Source: G965230065 sp965230065
GTDB taxonomy: Bacteria; Bacteroidota; Bacteroidia; Cytophagales; Cyclobacteriaceae
Direction of reading: 5' to 3'
NCBI GenBank assembly: GCA_965230065.1
Contig: OZ245942.1
Coordinates: 3,906,001 to 3,970,000, forward strand
Length of the DNA: 64,000 bases
Positions 17,117 to 24,634 of the stretch are shown in pieces. Position 1 is the stretch's first letter. Every line of letters begins with the position of its first letter. Both the position numbers and the translations under genes were made by a program. The notes under the pieces were generated by a model that searched no databases, was not told the DNA's origin, and was given only the letters and a program-made list of their open reading frames with translations.

Positions 17117-17848
17117 TCTTACCACTTCAAACATCGCAATCGCTGCTGCTACTGATACATTGAGGGAGGCGATTTTTCCGCTGAGGTTAATCATGACGCT
17201 GCTGTCTGCAAGTTTTAGGTACGCCGGTGAAACGCCATCTTCTTCGGAACCCATTAATAGGCAAACAGGGTCTTTAAAATCTTGTTCATACAGTGGAAGG
17301 TCAGTCTTTTCGGTGCAGGCTACCACTTGTATTCCGCTGTTTTTCAGGTAATTTATGGTTTCTTTCAGGTTGGCTGAGCGGCACACAGGAATGAAATTCA
17401 GGGCACCGGCTGAGGTTTTCATGGCATCACTGTTGATAATGGCACCTCCTTTGGCCGGAACAATGATGGCGTCTACGCCGGCACATTCGGCCGTGCGGGC
17501 GATGGCCCCGAAATTCCGCATATCGGTAATTCTGTCCAGCATCAGCAGAAATGGAACTTTTCCGCTTTGGTATTTTTCGTCAACAATGTTGTCGAGTGAC
17601 GCATAGGTGATAGCCGACAAAAAGCAGATAATGCCCTGATGGTTTTTGCGGGTAACCCGGTTCAGCTTTTCAATGGGAACTTTTGATACTGGCACGTTAT
17701 ACTTTCTTGCCAGTTGAAGAATGTTTTTCAGGGCATCGTTTGTTGCATTTTTTTGTACCAAAATTTTTTCAATTTCTTTGCCTGCATGCAGTGCCTCCTC
17801 TACAGGGCGGGTACCAAATATGATTTCTTTTTTTTGTGGAGCGTCCAT
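17105..17848 (-). CDS. rlmB: 23S rRNA (guanosine-2'-O) methyltransferase of the TrmH/RlmB type
   Basis: The protein has 247 residues. The N-terminal substrate-binding domain (IIFGTRPVEEALHAGKEIEK, about 9-28) is followed by a SPOUT catalytic domain. The three TrmH motifs are present: NFGAIARTAECAGV, CLLMGSEEDGVSP and INLSGKIASLNVSVAAAIAMFE. It methylates the ribose of a guanosine in 23S rRNA (G2251 in E. coli) using S-adenosylmethionine. The C-terminal RQRQ is encoded by a palindromic repeat, so those last residues may be an acquired extension. Confidence 0.93.
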   Translation of the reverse strand: MDAPQKKEIIFGTRPVEEALHAGKEIEKILVQKNATNDALKNILQLARKYNVPVSKVPIEKLNRVTRKNHQGIICFLSAITYASLDNIVDEKYQSGKVPFLLMLDRITDMRNFGAIARTAECAGVDAIIVPAKGGAIINSDAMKTSAGALNFIPVCRSANLKETINYLKNSGIQVVACTEKTDLPLYEQDFKDPVCLLMGSEEDGVSPAYLKLADSSVMINLSGKIASLNVSVAAAIAMFEVVRQRQ

Positions 17849-17895
17849 CTTAAATATTTATAGCTTTAAGTTCTTAGTTTAAAGTTAGTTGTAAG

Positions 17896-18000
17896 TCAAC
17901 TTTTCTATAAGTTGATTTGGAAAGTTTGCTGTTTGAACGAAGTGAGTTTCAAACTTTCCTAGATTTTTTGCTTCCTTTTTTATCGTTTGAAAAAAGGAAG
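17896..18000. repeat. Cluster of inverted repeats in the rlmB/glycosidase intergenic region
   Basis: The 341-base gap 17849-18189 holds two clear hairpins. GGAAAGTTTG (17919-17928) pairs perfectly with CAAACTTTCC (17950-17959), with an inner GTTTGAA/TTCAAAC pair. CTTCCTTTTTT (17971-17981) pairs with AAAAAAGGAAG (17990-18000). A weaker TCAACTT/AAGTTGA pair precedes them. Both neighbouring genes start here (they are divergent), so these are not ordinary terminators. Confidence 0.65.
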
Positions 18001-18189
18001 AGCCTGCCCGGCTTGAGGGCAACGCATTGAAATTCAATAATTTATAAAAACCCGTATTTTGATTTGATTTCCGGATTCAGAAACGAAGTAAAACATTTTA
18101 TCTGAAGAAAAACAATTTGTGAATCAATCACTACCTTCCTAGCTTTGGTTTTCTTACCAATTTATGAAAAGAATCATAAGTCAACTCCT

Positions 18190-19647
18190 ATGAAATTTTT
18201 ATTAACCTGCTGTTTTGTAGTGCTGGGATTTTGCCTTACTGCCCAACCCATTGCCCTGCATCCCGAAAATCCACATTACCTGGTTTATGAAGATAAGCCC
18301 ACCGTTTTAATTACTTCGGCCGAACATTACGGGGCGGTGCTCAACTCAGCGTTTGACTACAAAAAATACCTGCAAACCCTGCAAGCTGAAGGCATGAATT
18401 ATACCCGCATTTTCACCGGAAGTTATGTGGAAGTGCCGGGCAGTTTTGGTATTCAGCACAACACGCTCAGTCCGGCTACGGGTGAGTTTTTAGCGCCCTG
18501 GCAGCGGACAGACGAACCCGGTTTGTACGAAGGCGAAGGTAAATTTGACCTTTCTGCCTGGAACCCGGCATATTTTCAGCGATTGAAAGATTTTATTGAA
18601 GAGGCGGATGCCCGTGACGTAATTGTGGAAGTCACTTTCTTTTGCGCTACTTATCAGGATGCTTACTGGGAACGCCACCCTTTCAATCCCGGAAATAATA
18701 TCAACAGCCTGGGTACTTTAGTACGGAAAGATTTCAATACCCTGAAAAACTCAGAGGCTGTAAAATATGAGAAGGCCCTGGTGGAAAAAATCGTTACCGA
18801 GCTGAACGCATACGATAATATTTTCTACGAAATCAGCAACGAACCATGGGCAGATAATGAGGAGCAAACGCTTTACCTACACAAAACTACAAAACCCAAA
18901 AACAACGTTAGCTGGATGCTTTGGGCAAACCCCGCAACACAGGGCACACTGGACTGGCAGCAGGAAATAGCCGAAGTTGTGAAAGCAACGGAGCATAACC
19001 TCTCCAAAAAACACCTGCTTGCCCAGAACTACAACAACTTCAAGCTGTCATTACCTTTCGTGGATGATAACATAGACATTCTCAATTTTCATTATGCCTG
19101 GCCAGAGGTAGTAGATATGAATTATGGTTGGGAACGCCCCATCAATTACGATGAATCGGGTTTTGCCGGAAGTGCTGATTCTACCTATTTGGAACAGGCT
19201 TGGGCTTTCATGCTGGCCGGGGGTGCTATTTTCAATAACCTGGATTATTCATTTTATGTGGGGGCAGAAGATGGAACCGGAAAAAATGAAGCACCTGGCG
19301 GCGGCAATACCCGGTTTAGGCGACAGCTAAAAATACTGCGTGATTTCCTGGAGTCTTTTGATTTCATAAAAATGAAACCAGCCCCAAATTTTTTGTATCA
19401 CGCACCCGGAATGATAGGACAAGCATTGGGCGAAGAAGGTAAGCAATACGCGCTTTTCTTATCAGGAAATGCCGGGGAATGGGTTAAAATCAACTTGCCT
19501 GAAGGAAAATATACATATGCCTTTATGGCGCCAGATTCAGGTGAAGAATTAGCAAAAGGAGAAGTGCAGGGAAGCGAACAACCCGTAAGCCTTTCTTTGC
19601 CACAGGGCCATTATCGGCTGGCATTGCGAGTGGTTACAATTCCTTAA
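18190..19647 (+). CDS. Secreted clan GH-A-like glycoside hydrolase
   Basis: The protein has 485 residues from the ATG giving MKFLLTCCFVVLGFCLTAQ. That start puts the signal peptide at the N-terminus, so I prefer it to the ATG 45 bases upstream. A TIM-barrel glycosidase domain follows. NIFYEISNEPWAD carries the usual acid/base Glu, and a later Glu in NYDESGF may be the nucleophile. The C-terminus (about 395-485) is a small beta-sandwich like those following DUF4038-type barrels. Substrate cannot be read from sequence. The next gene, 95 bases on, is a DUF1080 lipoprotein, and the pair may degrade a glycoside at the cell envelope. Confidence 0.78.
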   Translation: MKFLLTCCFVVLGFCLTAQPIALHPENPHYLVYEDKPTVLITSAEHYGAVLNSAFDYKKYLQTLQAEGMNYTRIFTGSYVEVPGSFGIQHNTLSPATGEFLAPWQRTDEPGLYEGEGKFDLSAWNPAYFQRLKDFIEEADARDVIVEVTFFCATYQDAYWERHPFNPGNNINSLGTLVRKDFNTLKNSEAVKYEKALVEKIVTELNAYDNIFYEISNEPWADNEEQTLYLHKTTKPKNNVSWMLWANPATQGTLDWQQEIAEVVKATEHNLSKKHLLAQNYNNFKLSLPFVDDNIDILNFHYAWPEVVDMNYGWERPINYDESGFAGSADSTYLEQAWAFMLAGGAIFNNLDYSFYVGAEDGTGKNEAPGGGNTRFRRQLKILRDFLESFDFIKMKPAPNFLYHAPGMIGQALGEEGKQYALFLSGNAGEWVKINLPEGKYTYAFMAPDSGEELAKGEVQGSEQPVSLSLPQGHYRLALRVVTIP

Positions 19648-19648
19648 G

Positions 19649-19720
19649 CAGGAACTTTGACAAAGCTAATTGACATGAAACACTTCTTGCACATTAAAAC
19701 CTGCTTTGTTAAAGTTTAAT
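19649..19720. repeat. AACTTTGACAAA-family palindrome after a gene stop (copy 1)
   Basis: AACTTTGACAAAGC (19653-19666) pairs with GCTTTGTTAAAGTT (19703-19716) with one wobble, and a flanking AGCAGG has a CCTGCT counterpart. It begins within 6 bases of the glycosidase stop codon. The same 12-base core recurs at 46137-46184. Confidence 0.75.
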
Positions 19721-19742
19721 ATAAAAACTCAAAAGTAACTAA

Positions 19743-20462
19743 ATGAAAACTCTCATCCTCACATTCATCATAGCAGTGCCTTTGCTGTCTTGCAATTCAT
19801 CTTCTCAAAAAGCCACCGAAAGCCTTTTCAATGGCAAAGACCTGAGCGGATGGTATGCTGATGTGCCCGAAATGGATAACAACCCTGCCATGGAAAGTCC
19901 TTTCCTTGTAAGAAATGGAATGTTGGTAAGCATGGGCACGCCCAACGGCCACCTGATTACCGATTCGGTGTATGAAAATTATCGTCTGGAGGTGGAATAC
20001 CGCTTTGCCGGTGAGCCTGGCAACTGTGGCGTATTGGTGCATGCCTCTACGCCCCGTGCCTTGTACGATATGTTTCCCAAATCATTAGAGGTGCAAATGA
20101 TGCACGAAAATGCCGGAGATTTCTGGTGTATTGTAGAAGATATTACCGTGCCTGAAATGGAGAGCCGACGTGGCCCGAAAGAGGAGTGGGGTATTACAGA
20201 AGGAAAAAAACGAAGGGTACTCAACCTTACTGATGGTTCGGAAAATCCTGTGGGAGAATGGAATACGATGACAGTCGAGTGCGTGGGCAATGCCATCAAG
20301 GTTTGGGTAAATGGCGACCTGGTAAATTACGGATACGATTGCACTGCTTCAAGTGGACAGGTAGCTTTGCAGGCAGAAGGGTCAGAAGTAGAATTTCGGA
20401 AAGTCATTTTAACACCCATTACAGCACTCAGCGAAAACAGAAATACAGAAGAGACAAAATGA
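19743..20462 (+). CDS. DUF1080 (3-keto-disaccharide hydrolase-type) lipoprotein
   Basis: The protein has 239 residues with a lipoprotein signal ending PLLSC. The body is a single concanavalin-like DUF1080 domain: SLFNGKDLSGWYADV near the start, YRFAGEPGNCGVLVHA, then WNTMTVECVGNAIKVWVNGDLVNYG. Members of this family have been linked to 3-keto-glycoside hydrolysis and are frequent in Bacteroidota glycan degradation. It is probably on the outer membrane or periplasmic. Co-orientation with the glycoside hydrolase suggests a shared substrate, but no SusC/SusD pair is nearby. Confidence 0.83.
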   Translation: MKTLILTFIIAVPLLSCNSSSQKATESLFNGKDLSGWYADVPEMDNNPAMESPFLVRNGMLVSMGTPNGHLITDSVYENYRLEVEYRFAGEPGNCGVLVHASTPRALYDMFPKSLEVQMMHENAGDFWCIVEDITVPEMESRRGPKEEWGITEGKKRRVLNLTDGSENPVGEWNTMTVECVGNAIKVWVNGDLVNYGYDCTASSGQVALQAEGSEVEFRKVILTPITALSENRNTEETK

Positions 20463-20531
20463 ATACCCTATCATAAAAAAGATATATCAGCATAAAGACC
20501 TTTTCCAATTTTATTATGATTACCTTTCTAC

Positions 20532-20699
20532 ATGGAAAATGTCTTCACTGAAGGGTCTGTCGTTTACGCCAAAGAAAATCCATCCCTTAAATTGATAGTC
20601 AGGCGTTACGTAGATCGTATTTATTACTGTACCATTCAGGAAAACCCCTCCCATAAAGATCTGGTTTATTATGAGCGAGAGTTGGTAAAACCGAAGTAG
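20532..20699 (+). CDS. Small uncharacterised protein (55 residues)
   Basis: ATG at 20532 to TAG at 20697-20699. The translation starts MENVFTEGSVVYAKENPSLK, continues with LIVRRYVDRIYYC and ends YYERELVKPK. The balanced composition and regular beta-like alternation look like a genuine small folded protein. I recall similar short proteins in other Cytophagales, but no function is known to me. It is followed 55 bases later by another small gene on the same strand. Confidence 0.65.
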   Translation: MENVFTEGSVVYAKENPSLKLIVRRYVDRIYYCTIQENPSHKDLVYYERELVKPK

Positions 20700-20754
20700 C
20701 CCTTCTCAATATGCTGTTAATCAGTAATTTAGTTTTCACTTTAAAGCAACCGAT

Positions 20755-20871
20755 ATGTCTAAGGAAAAAGAAGGAAAAGAAAAGAGTGGCAAAAAAGCTC
20801 CCCAAAAGAGCCTGAAAGAAAAGCGGGCGGCAAAAGCGGCTAAGCGTGATGAAAAAAGAAGGAGCGAATAA
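20755..20871 (+). CDS. Very basic 38-residue protein
   Basis: ATG at 20755 to TAA at 20869-20871. It starts MSKEKEGKEKSGKKAPQKSL and ends with an Ala/Lys/Arg helix (KRAAKAAKRDEKRRSE). About 40 percent of residues are Lys or Arg. It is probably disordered or a single helix and might bind nucleic acid or ribosomes (inference). It lies between the 55-residue gene and floA on the same strand. Confidence 0.6.
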   Translation: MSKEKEGKEKSGKKAPQKSLKEKRAAKAAKRDEKRRSE

Positions 20872-20989
20872 CTTTTAGGTGAGGTTATGCAGGAAACGAC
20901 AGAATATAGCCGATTGTAAACCCCAATCTGGTAAGGATTCCTATTTCCGATGTTTGTTAACCGTTTTTTAATATAATAACTACGTAGTA

Positions 20990-21880
20990 ATGGCAGTATC
21001 CACCCTCATTATCATAGTAGCCATTGCTGTAGGCTTCTGGCTATTTTTATACCTGATTCCTATTAACCTTTGGGTTACAGCAGCTTTTTCCGGCGTTCAT
21101 GTTAATTTGTTGGACCTGGTTTTTATGCGCTTCCGAAAGGTTTCCCCTCTCCTCATCGTTAATTCCCTCATCATTGCTACCAAGGCAGGCATCAAAGATG
21201 TGGACGTAGCGCAATTAGAGACCCATTACTTAGCCAACGGAAACCTTCCTTCTGTAATAAAGGCTTTGATTGTGGCAGATAAAGCCAATCTCAGCCTTAC
21301 CTTCAAACAAGCCACGGCGATTGACCTGGCCGGAAGGGATATTTTAAAAGCCGTACAGGTTTCTGTTACACCCTATGTGGTGCTTGTACCAGCTATCACA
21401 GGCGTATCTGTGGATGGCATACAATTGATCGCCATTGCCAGGGTTACGGTGCGCTCAAACCTTCAAAAGCTGGTAGGGGGCGCTGGTGAGGAAACCATAC
21501 AGGCAAGGGTAGGGCAGGGGGTCATATCGTTAATTGGTGCTTCTCGTGATTACAAATACGTACTTGAAAATCCGGAAAGTATATCAAAAGAAATACTACG
21601 GAATGGGTTGGATGCCGGTACAGCTTATGAAATTCTTTCCATCGATATTGCTGACATTGATATAGGAAAGAATATTGGTGCGATGCTGCAAATTGACCAG
21701 GCCGCAGCAGACCTGAACGTGGCCAAGGCAAAAGCAGAAGAAAGGCGGGCTATGGCAGTAGCACTTACCCAGGAAATGAATGCCAGGATACAGGAAGCCC
21801 ATGCCGCAGTGATACAGGCAGAAACATTCATTCCAGCGGCTCTTTCGGGGGTTTTCAGGACAAGTAAAGTGATCAAATAA
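20990..21880 (+). CDS. floA: Flotillin-like protein FloA with a shortened C-terminus
   Basis: The protein has 296 residues. An N-terminal membrane hairpin (about 3-30, ending [17 protein letters not shown]) is followed by the FloA signature [22 protein letters not shown], then [27 protein letters not shown] and [16 protein letters not shown]. FloA organises membrane microdomains. Family members are usually about 330 residues and end with a conserved GxMDYY-type tail. Here the protein stops soon after the coiled coil at [13 protein letters not shown], so about 30 residues are missing. I see no remnant of the tail in other frames. Confidence 0.88.
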   Translation: MAVSTLIIIVAIAVGFWLFLYLIPINLWVTAAFSGVHVNLLDLVFMRFRKVSPLLIVNSLIIATKAGIKDVDVAQLETHYLANGNLPSVIKALIVADKANLSLTFKQATAIDLAGRDILKAVQVSVTPYVVLVPAITGVSVDGIQLIAIARVTVRSNLQKLVGGAGEETIQARVGQGVISLIGASRDYKYVLENPESISKEILRNGLDAGTAYEILSIDIADIDIGKNIGAMLQIDQAAADLNVAKAKAEERRAMAVALTQEMNARIQEAHAAVIQAETFIPAALSGVFRTSKVIK

Positions 21881-21886
21881 CAAATA

Positions 21887-21915
21887 AGCCTGACTTACCA
21901 CGGGCAAGCCAGGCT
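21887..21915. terminator. Hairpin after floA
   Basis: AGCCTGaCTT (21887-21896) pairs with AAGcCAGGCT (21906-21915) with one internal mismatch. It is followed by a run of seven As and no T-tract, so it may stabilise the floA 3' end rather than terminate alone. Confidence 0.4.
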
Positions 21916-21965
21916 AAAAAAAGATTTTCAGACGTGCCAAAAACCGCTATATCTGCACTTGATGC

Positions 21966-22325
21966 TTATCCATTGTACATGAATTTCTCGCTCACGATTT
22001 TTCCGTCTTTCCATCTTTGTACGGCAACTTGGGTGTATTTGCGGTCGCCCCATTCTTTGTGGGAATAGTCAAAATCCCATTCCACGGCGGCCACACCGGC
22101 ATCTTCGCTGATAAATACATTTTTTACTGCTGCCCCCCTGAATTCCGTCAGGTTGCTTACAAACTCTTCTTCAAATTTCCGGCATGTAGCTTTGCCTTCC
22201 CGGGGAGAGGTTTCGTTGTCTTGCATTACAATGTCTTCTGCATAAAATTTCTCAAAAGCCGGCAGAATTTCGCCATTTAAGATCATCTGATTCAATTCTT
22301 CTACATTTTCTTTAATTGAGGCCAT
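21966..22325 (-). CDS. SnoaL/NTF2-like protein
   Basis: The protein has 119 residues and is cytosolic. It shows the small cone-fold pattern: an N-terminal helix (NVEELNQMILNGEILPAFEKFYAEDIVMQDN), then strands with VKNVFISEDAGVAAVEWDFDYSHKEWG and AVQRWKDGKIVSEKFMYNG. Family members are either small enzymes or binding proteins, and the substrate cannot be told. It is monocistronic, convergent with floA. Confidence 0.78.
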   Translation of the reverse strand: MASIKENVEELNQMILNGEILPAFEKFYAEDIVMQDNETSPREGKATCRKFEEEFVSNLTEFRGAAVKNVFISEDAGVAAVEWDFDYSHKEWGDRKYTQVAVQRWKDGKIVSEKFMYNG

Positions 22326-22543
22326 GTTACTTTTTCGTTTAAATGAATAATTAATGTATATACAACAAATGTATAAACACTAAATGATTATAAAAGGTTA
22401 CTTCTACCTGCTGGTTTTTCGTGCATCAACACAAATTCATCATAAAAATACAAACTTGTCAGGAAACAATGCCAACCTAAAAGCCGTTTTTCGAGGTAAC
22501 ACCTTTGAAAAAAAGTATTTTCAACCCTTTACCATAAATCAAT

Positions 22544-23002
22544 ATGAACTGGAATGATGTAATCAAGTATGCCAACCAGGGTAGTCCGGCACCCGACCGC
22601 GTAGTGAAAAAAACAGACGAAGAATGGAAAGCCCAGTTAACACCCGAACAATACCACATTACCCGGAAAAAAGGTACAGAAGCTCCCTTTTCAGGTGAGT
22701 TGTGCCATGTATACGAAAAGGGAAAATATGCCTGTATATGCTGTGATACCCTGCTTTTCGATTCTACGCTGAAGTTTGAATCAAAATCGGGCTGGCCCAG
22801 TTTTACTGAGCCTATTAAAGACAATGTGATTAAGTACGAAAAAGATTCTTCATTTGGTATGGTGCGGGTAGAAGTAATGTGCAATACCTGCGATGCCCAC
22901 CTGGGCCATGTTTTTCCCGACGGTCCTGCACCCAGCGGATTGCGTTTCTGCATCAATTCAGAATCTATAAAATTACAGAAAGAAGACGAAAAAATAAGCT
23001 AA
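22544..23002 (+). CDS. msrB: Peptide-methionine (R)-S-oxide reductase
   Basis: The protein has 152 residues and no signal peptide. It has the MsrB core: ICCD and CNTCDAH hold the four zinc cysteines, with GWPSFTEPI and GHVFPDGP between, and the catalytic Cys lies in GLRFCINSESIKL. It reduces the R-sulfoxide of methionine in damaged proteins, using thioredoxin. It heads a plus-strand set that includes an Rrf2 regulator and an AhpD-like protein, consistent with an oxidative-stress group. Confidence 0.93.
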   Translation: MNWNDVIKYANQGSPAPDRVVKKTDEEWKAQLTPEQYHITRKKGTEAPFSGELCHVYEKGKYACICCDTLLFDSTLKFESKSGWPSFTEPIKDNVIKYEKDSSFGMVRVEVMCNTCDAHLGHVFPDGPAPSGLRFCINSESIKLQKEDEKIS

Positions 23003-23009
23003 TACAGGA

Positions 23010-23031
23010 GGCCGGGTTTCCCTGCCCGGCC
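23010..23031 (+). repeat. Short GC-rich hairpin between msrB and the next gene
   Basis: GGCCGGG (23010-23016) and CCCGGCC (23025-23031) form a perfect 7-base stem with an 8-base loop directly after the msrB stop. There is no T-tract. It could attenuate transcription or stabilise the msrB message. Confidence 0.55.
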
Positions 23032-23045
23032 AAATCCTTTCCCTT

Positions 23046-23330
23046 GTGAAACTCCAGGAACTCATACAAAATATTCCCCCGGGCTATTCAGAAGTAATTT
23101 ACAACCATCGTAAATATGCCGTAACCCGTACAGATTTCAACAACGGAAAAAGTATGAAGATTTTTGCAAAAGAACTCGGAGGCAGTGATTTCATCAGCTT
23201 TAACTATTACGCAACCCAACAAGAAGAATATCTCAAGCCCTGCGAAATGCCCCGGCAAAAGGTCATGGGTTTTTTGAGGAACAGCCATAGGCTTGATGAA
23301 CATAAACCACCAAAATATCATGAAATATGA
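23046..23330 (+). CDS. Small conserved-looking protein of unknown function
   Basis: The protein has 94 residues and starts with GTG at 23046. No in-frame ATG lies near the N-terminus, and the frame begins well with MKLQELIQNIPPGYSEVIYN. It contains YAVTRTDFNNGKSMKIFAKELGGSDFISFNYY and a single Cys in LKPCEMPRQKV. The family is not recognised. Its stop overlaps the Rrf2 regulator start (ATGA), so the two are translationally coupled, and it follows msrB by 43 bases. A redox-linked role is suggested by context only. Confidence 0.72.
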   Translation: MKLQELIQNIPPGYSEVIYNHRKYAVTRTDFNNGKSMKIFAKELGGSDFISFNYYATQQEEYLKPCEMPRQKVMGFLRNSHRLDEHKPPKYHEI

Positions 23331-23770
23331 GAGCTGACAGCCAGTTTACCACGGCCATACACATTTGTATCTATATTCACTTTAAAGATAAGCCCAGTGT
23401 TTCTTCCCAGGAAATCGCTACCAGTGTCAAAACCAATCCGGTAGTTATCAGAAGGCTGATTGCCAAGCTTAGAAATTACGGTATAATGAAAAGTAATATT
23501 GGGTCGGGTGGGGGATTTGCCCTCAATAAACCTGCTGATAAAATTACTTTGTGGGATATTTACCTGGCAGTGCGTGAAAATCAACAGCTTTTCCGGAAAC
23601 CTCCCCCCAACCCTGAATGTAAGGTGAGCAGTAACCTGGCTATCTTGGTAGATGATACTTTCCACCAATCTGAACTGGCAATGCAAAAGCCCCTCACTAA
23701 AGTAAATATTGCCGGACTCACCGATCAGCTCCGTGAAATTTTATCGGAACAAGACTCTACCTTCTGCTAA
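23327..23770 (+). CDS. Rrf2-family transcriptional regulator
   Basis: The protein has 147 residues. The winged helix has the Rrf2 pattern: FTTAIHICIYIHFKDKPSVSSQEIATSVKTNPVVIRRLIAKL, then the wing GGGFALNKPADKITLWDIYLAV. The three-cysteine iron-sulfur cluster motif of IscR/NsrR is absent. Only one Cys lies at the usual loop (NPECKVSS) and one near the C-terminus, so a thiol switch is more likely than Fe-S sensing (inference). It overlaps the 94-residue gene by 4 bases. The palindrome before the next gene is a candidate operator. Confidence 0.88.
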   Translation: MRADSQFTTAIHICIYIHFKDKPSVSSQEIATSVKTNPVVIRRLIAKLRNYGIMKSNIGSGGGFALNKPADKITLWDIYLAVRENQQLFRKPPPNPECKVSSNLAILVDDTFHQSELAMQKPLTKVNIAGLTDQLREILSEQDSTFC

Positions 23771-23839
23771 CTGTCAGTTGGCAGACACTTTTCAGTATTC
23801 TCTATGCAAACTGTAACTCATAAAGTTTCCTTTCGTCTG

Positions 23840-23863
23840 TATAATTGTAACTTTAAAAGTTAC
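23840..23863 (+). promoter_or_regulatory. Candidate promoter with overlapping operator for the AhpD-like gene
   Basis: TATAATTG at 23840-23847 resembles a -7/-10 element. It overlaps a perfect inverted repeat: GTAACTTT (23847-23854), one A, then AAAGTTAC (23856-23863). It lies 47-70 bases before the AhpD-like start and 77 bases after the Rrf2 gene. A palindrome at this position suits binding by the dimeric Rrf2 protein. Confidence 0.5.
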
Positions 23864-23909
23864 TTTTTAATAGTATTTAATTTTTAACAAAGTAAACTAT
23901 CAATTTAAT

Positions 23910-24455
23910 ATGAAAAATTTAGAAGCGCTGAAAAGAGATCAAGTGAGTACTGAAACACAGGAAGTATTTGATACTTTAAAGAAAAAAGTAGGATTTGTAC
24001 CCAATATATATGCTACTGCTGCCAATTCTCACAAAGCCTTAACCGGACTGTTGAATTTAGATAATAACCTGAGAGGAGGAGAATTCAACGGGAAAGAAAT
24101 AGAAGCCATTGCTTTGGCTGTAGCTGAAACTAACAATTGTGGTTACTGCCTGGCAGCCCACACAGCAGTAGGAAAATCGCAGGGATTTTCTGAGGAAGAA
24201 ACAGTAGAGGTCAGGACCGGATCGGTTGAAGATAAAAAACTAAAAGCCCTGACCGACCTGGCCAAGGCCATTACCGAAACAAGAGGGTTTCCGGAGCAAC
24301 AGTTGATCGACAACTTTTGGGAAGCCGGTTATAACAAGGCTGCTTTGGCAGAGCTAATTGGCTGGATTGCTGTAAATACCATTACCAACTATACCAACCA
24401 CATTGCCGGTACCGAAATTGATTTCCCGAAAGCTCCGGCTTTGGAAACTGCATAA
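23910..24455 (+). CDS. AhpD-like carboxymuconolactone decarboxylase family protein
   Basis: The protein has 181 residues, is all-helical and cytosolic. The CMD core carries the peroxidase-type CxxC...H motif CGYCLAAHT (Cys77, Cys80, His84), with FVPNIYATAANSHKALTGLL before it and LIGWIAVNTITNYTNHIAGTEIDFP at the end. Family members with this motif reduce peroxides through the cysteine pair, usually with a thiol donor. It is probably controlled by the Rrf2 protein encoded just upstream. Confidence 0.9.
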   Translation: MKNLEALKRDQVSTETQEVFDTLKKKVGFVPNIYATAANSHKALTGLLNLDNNLRGGEFNGKEIEAIALAVAETNNCGYCLAAHTAVGKSQGFSEEETVEVRTGSVEDKKLKALTDLAKAITETRGFPEQQLIDNFWEAGYNKAALAELIGWIAVNTITNYTNHIAGTEIDFPKAPALETA

Positions 24456-24489
24456 TTTTATTGACTGACGTATTTTTATATTAATGCTA

Positions 24490-24525
24490 AGTGGCAAGAA
24501 AGGAACTTCTTGCCACTTTTTTTAT
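24490..24525 (+). terminator. Rho-independent terminator
   Basis: AGTGGCAAGAA (24490-24500) pairs perfectly with TTCTTGCCACT (24508-24518) around a 7-base loop, followed by seven Ts. It is a textbook terminator 35 bases after the AhpD-like stop. Confidence 0.92.
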
Positions 24526-24634
24526 AAATAAATATAAAATTCATAATATTTTTTCATGATTTGGTAACAATTTAACTGAGTATGTACACTAAGGAGTAAA
24601 AGTAAACTGATAAAAAAAATAATAGTTATAGTTT

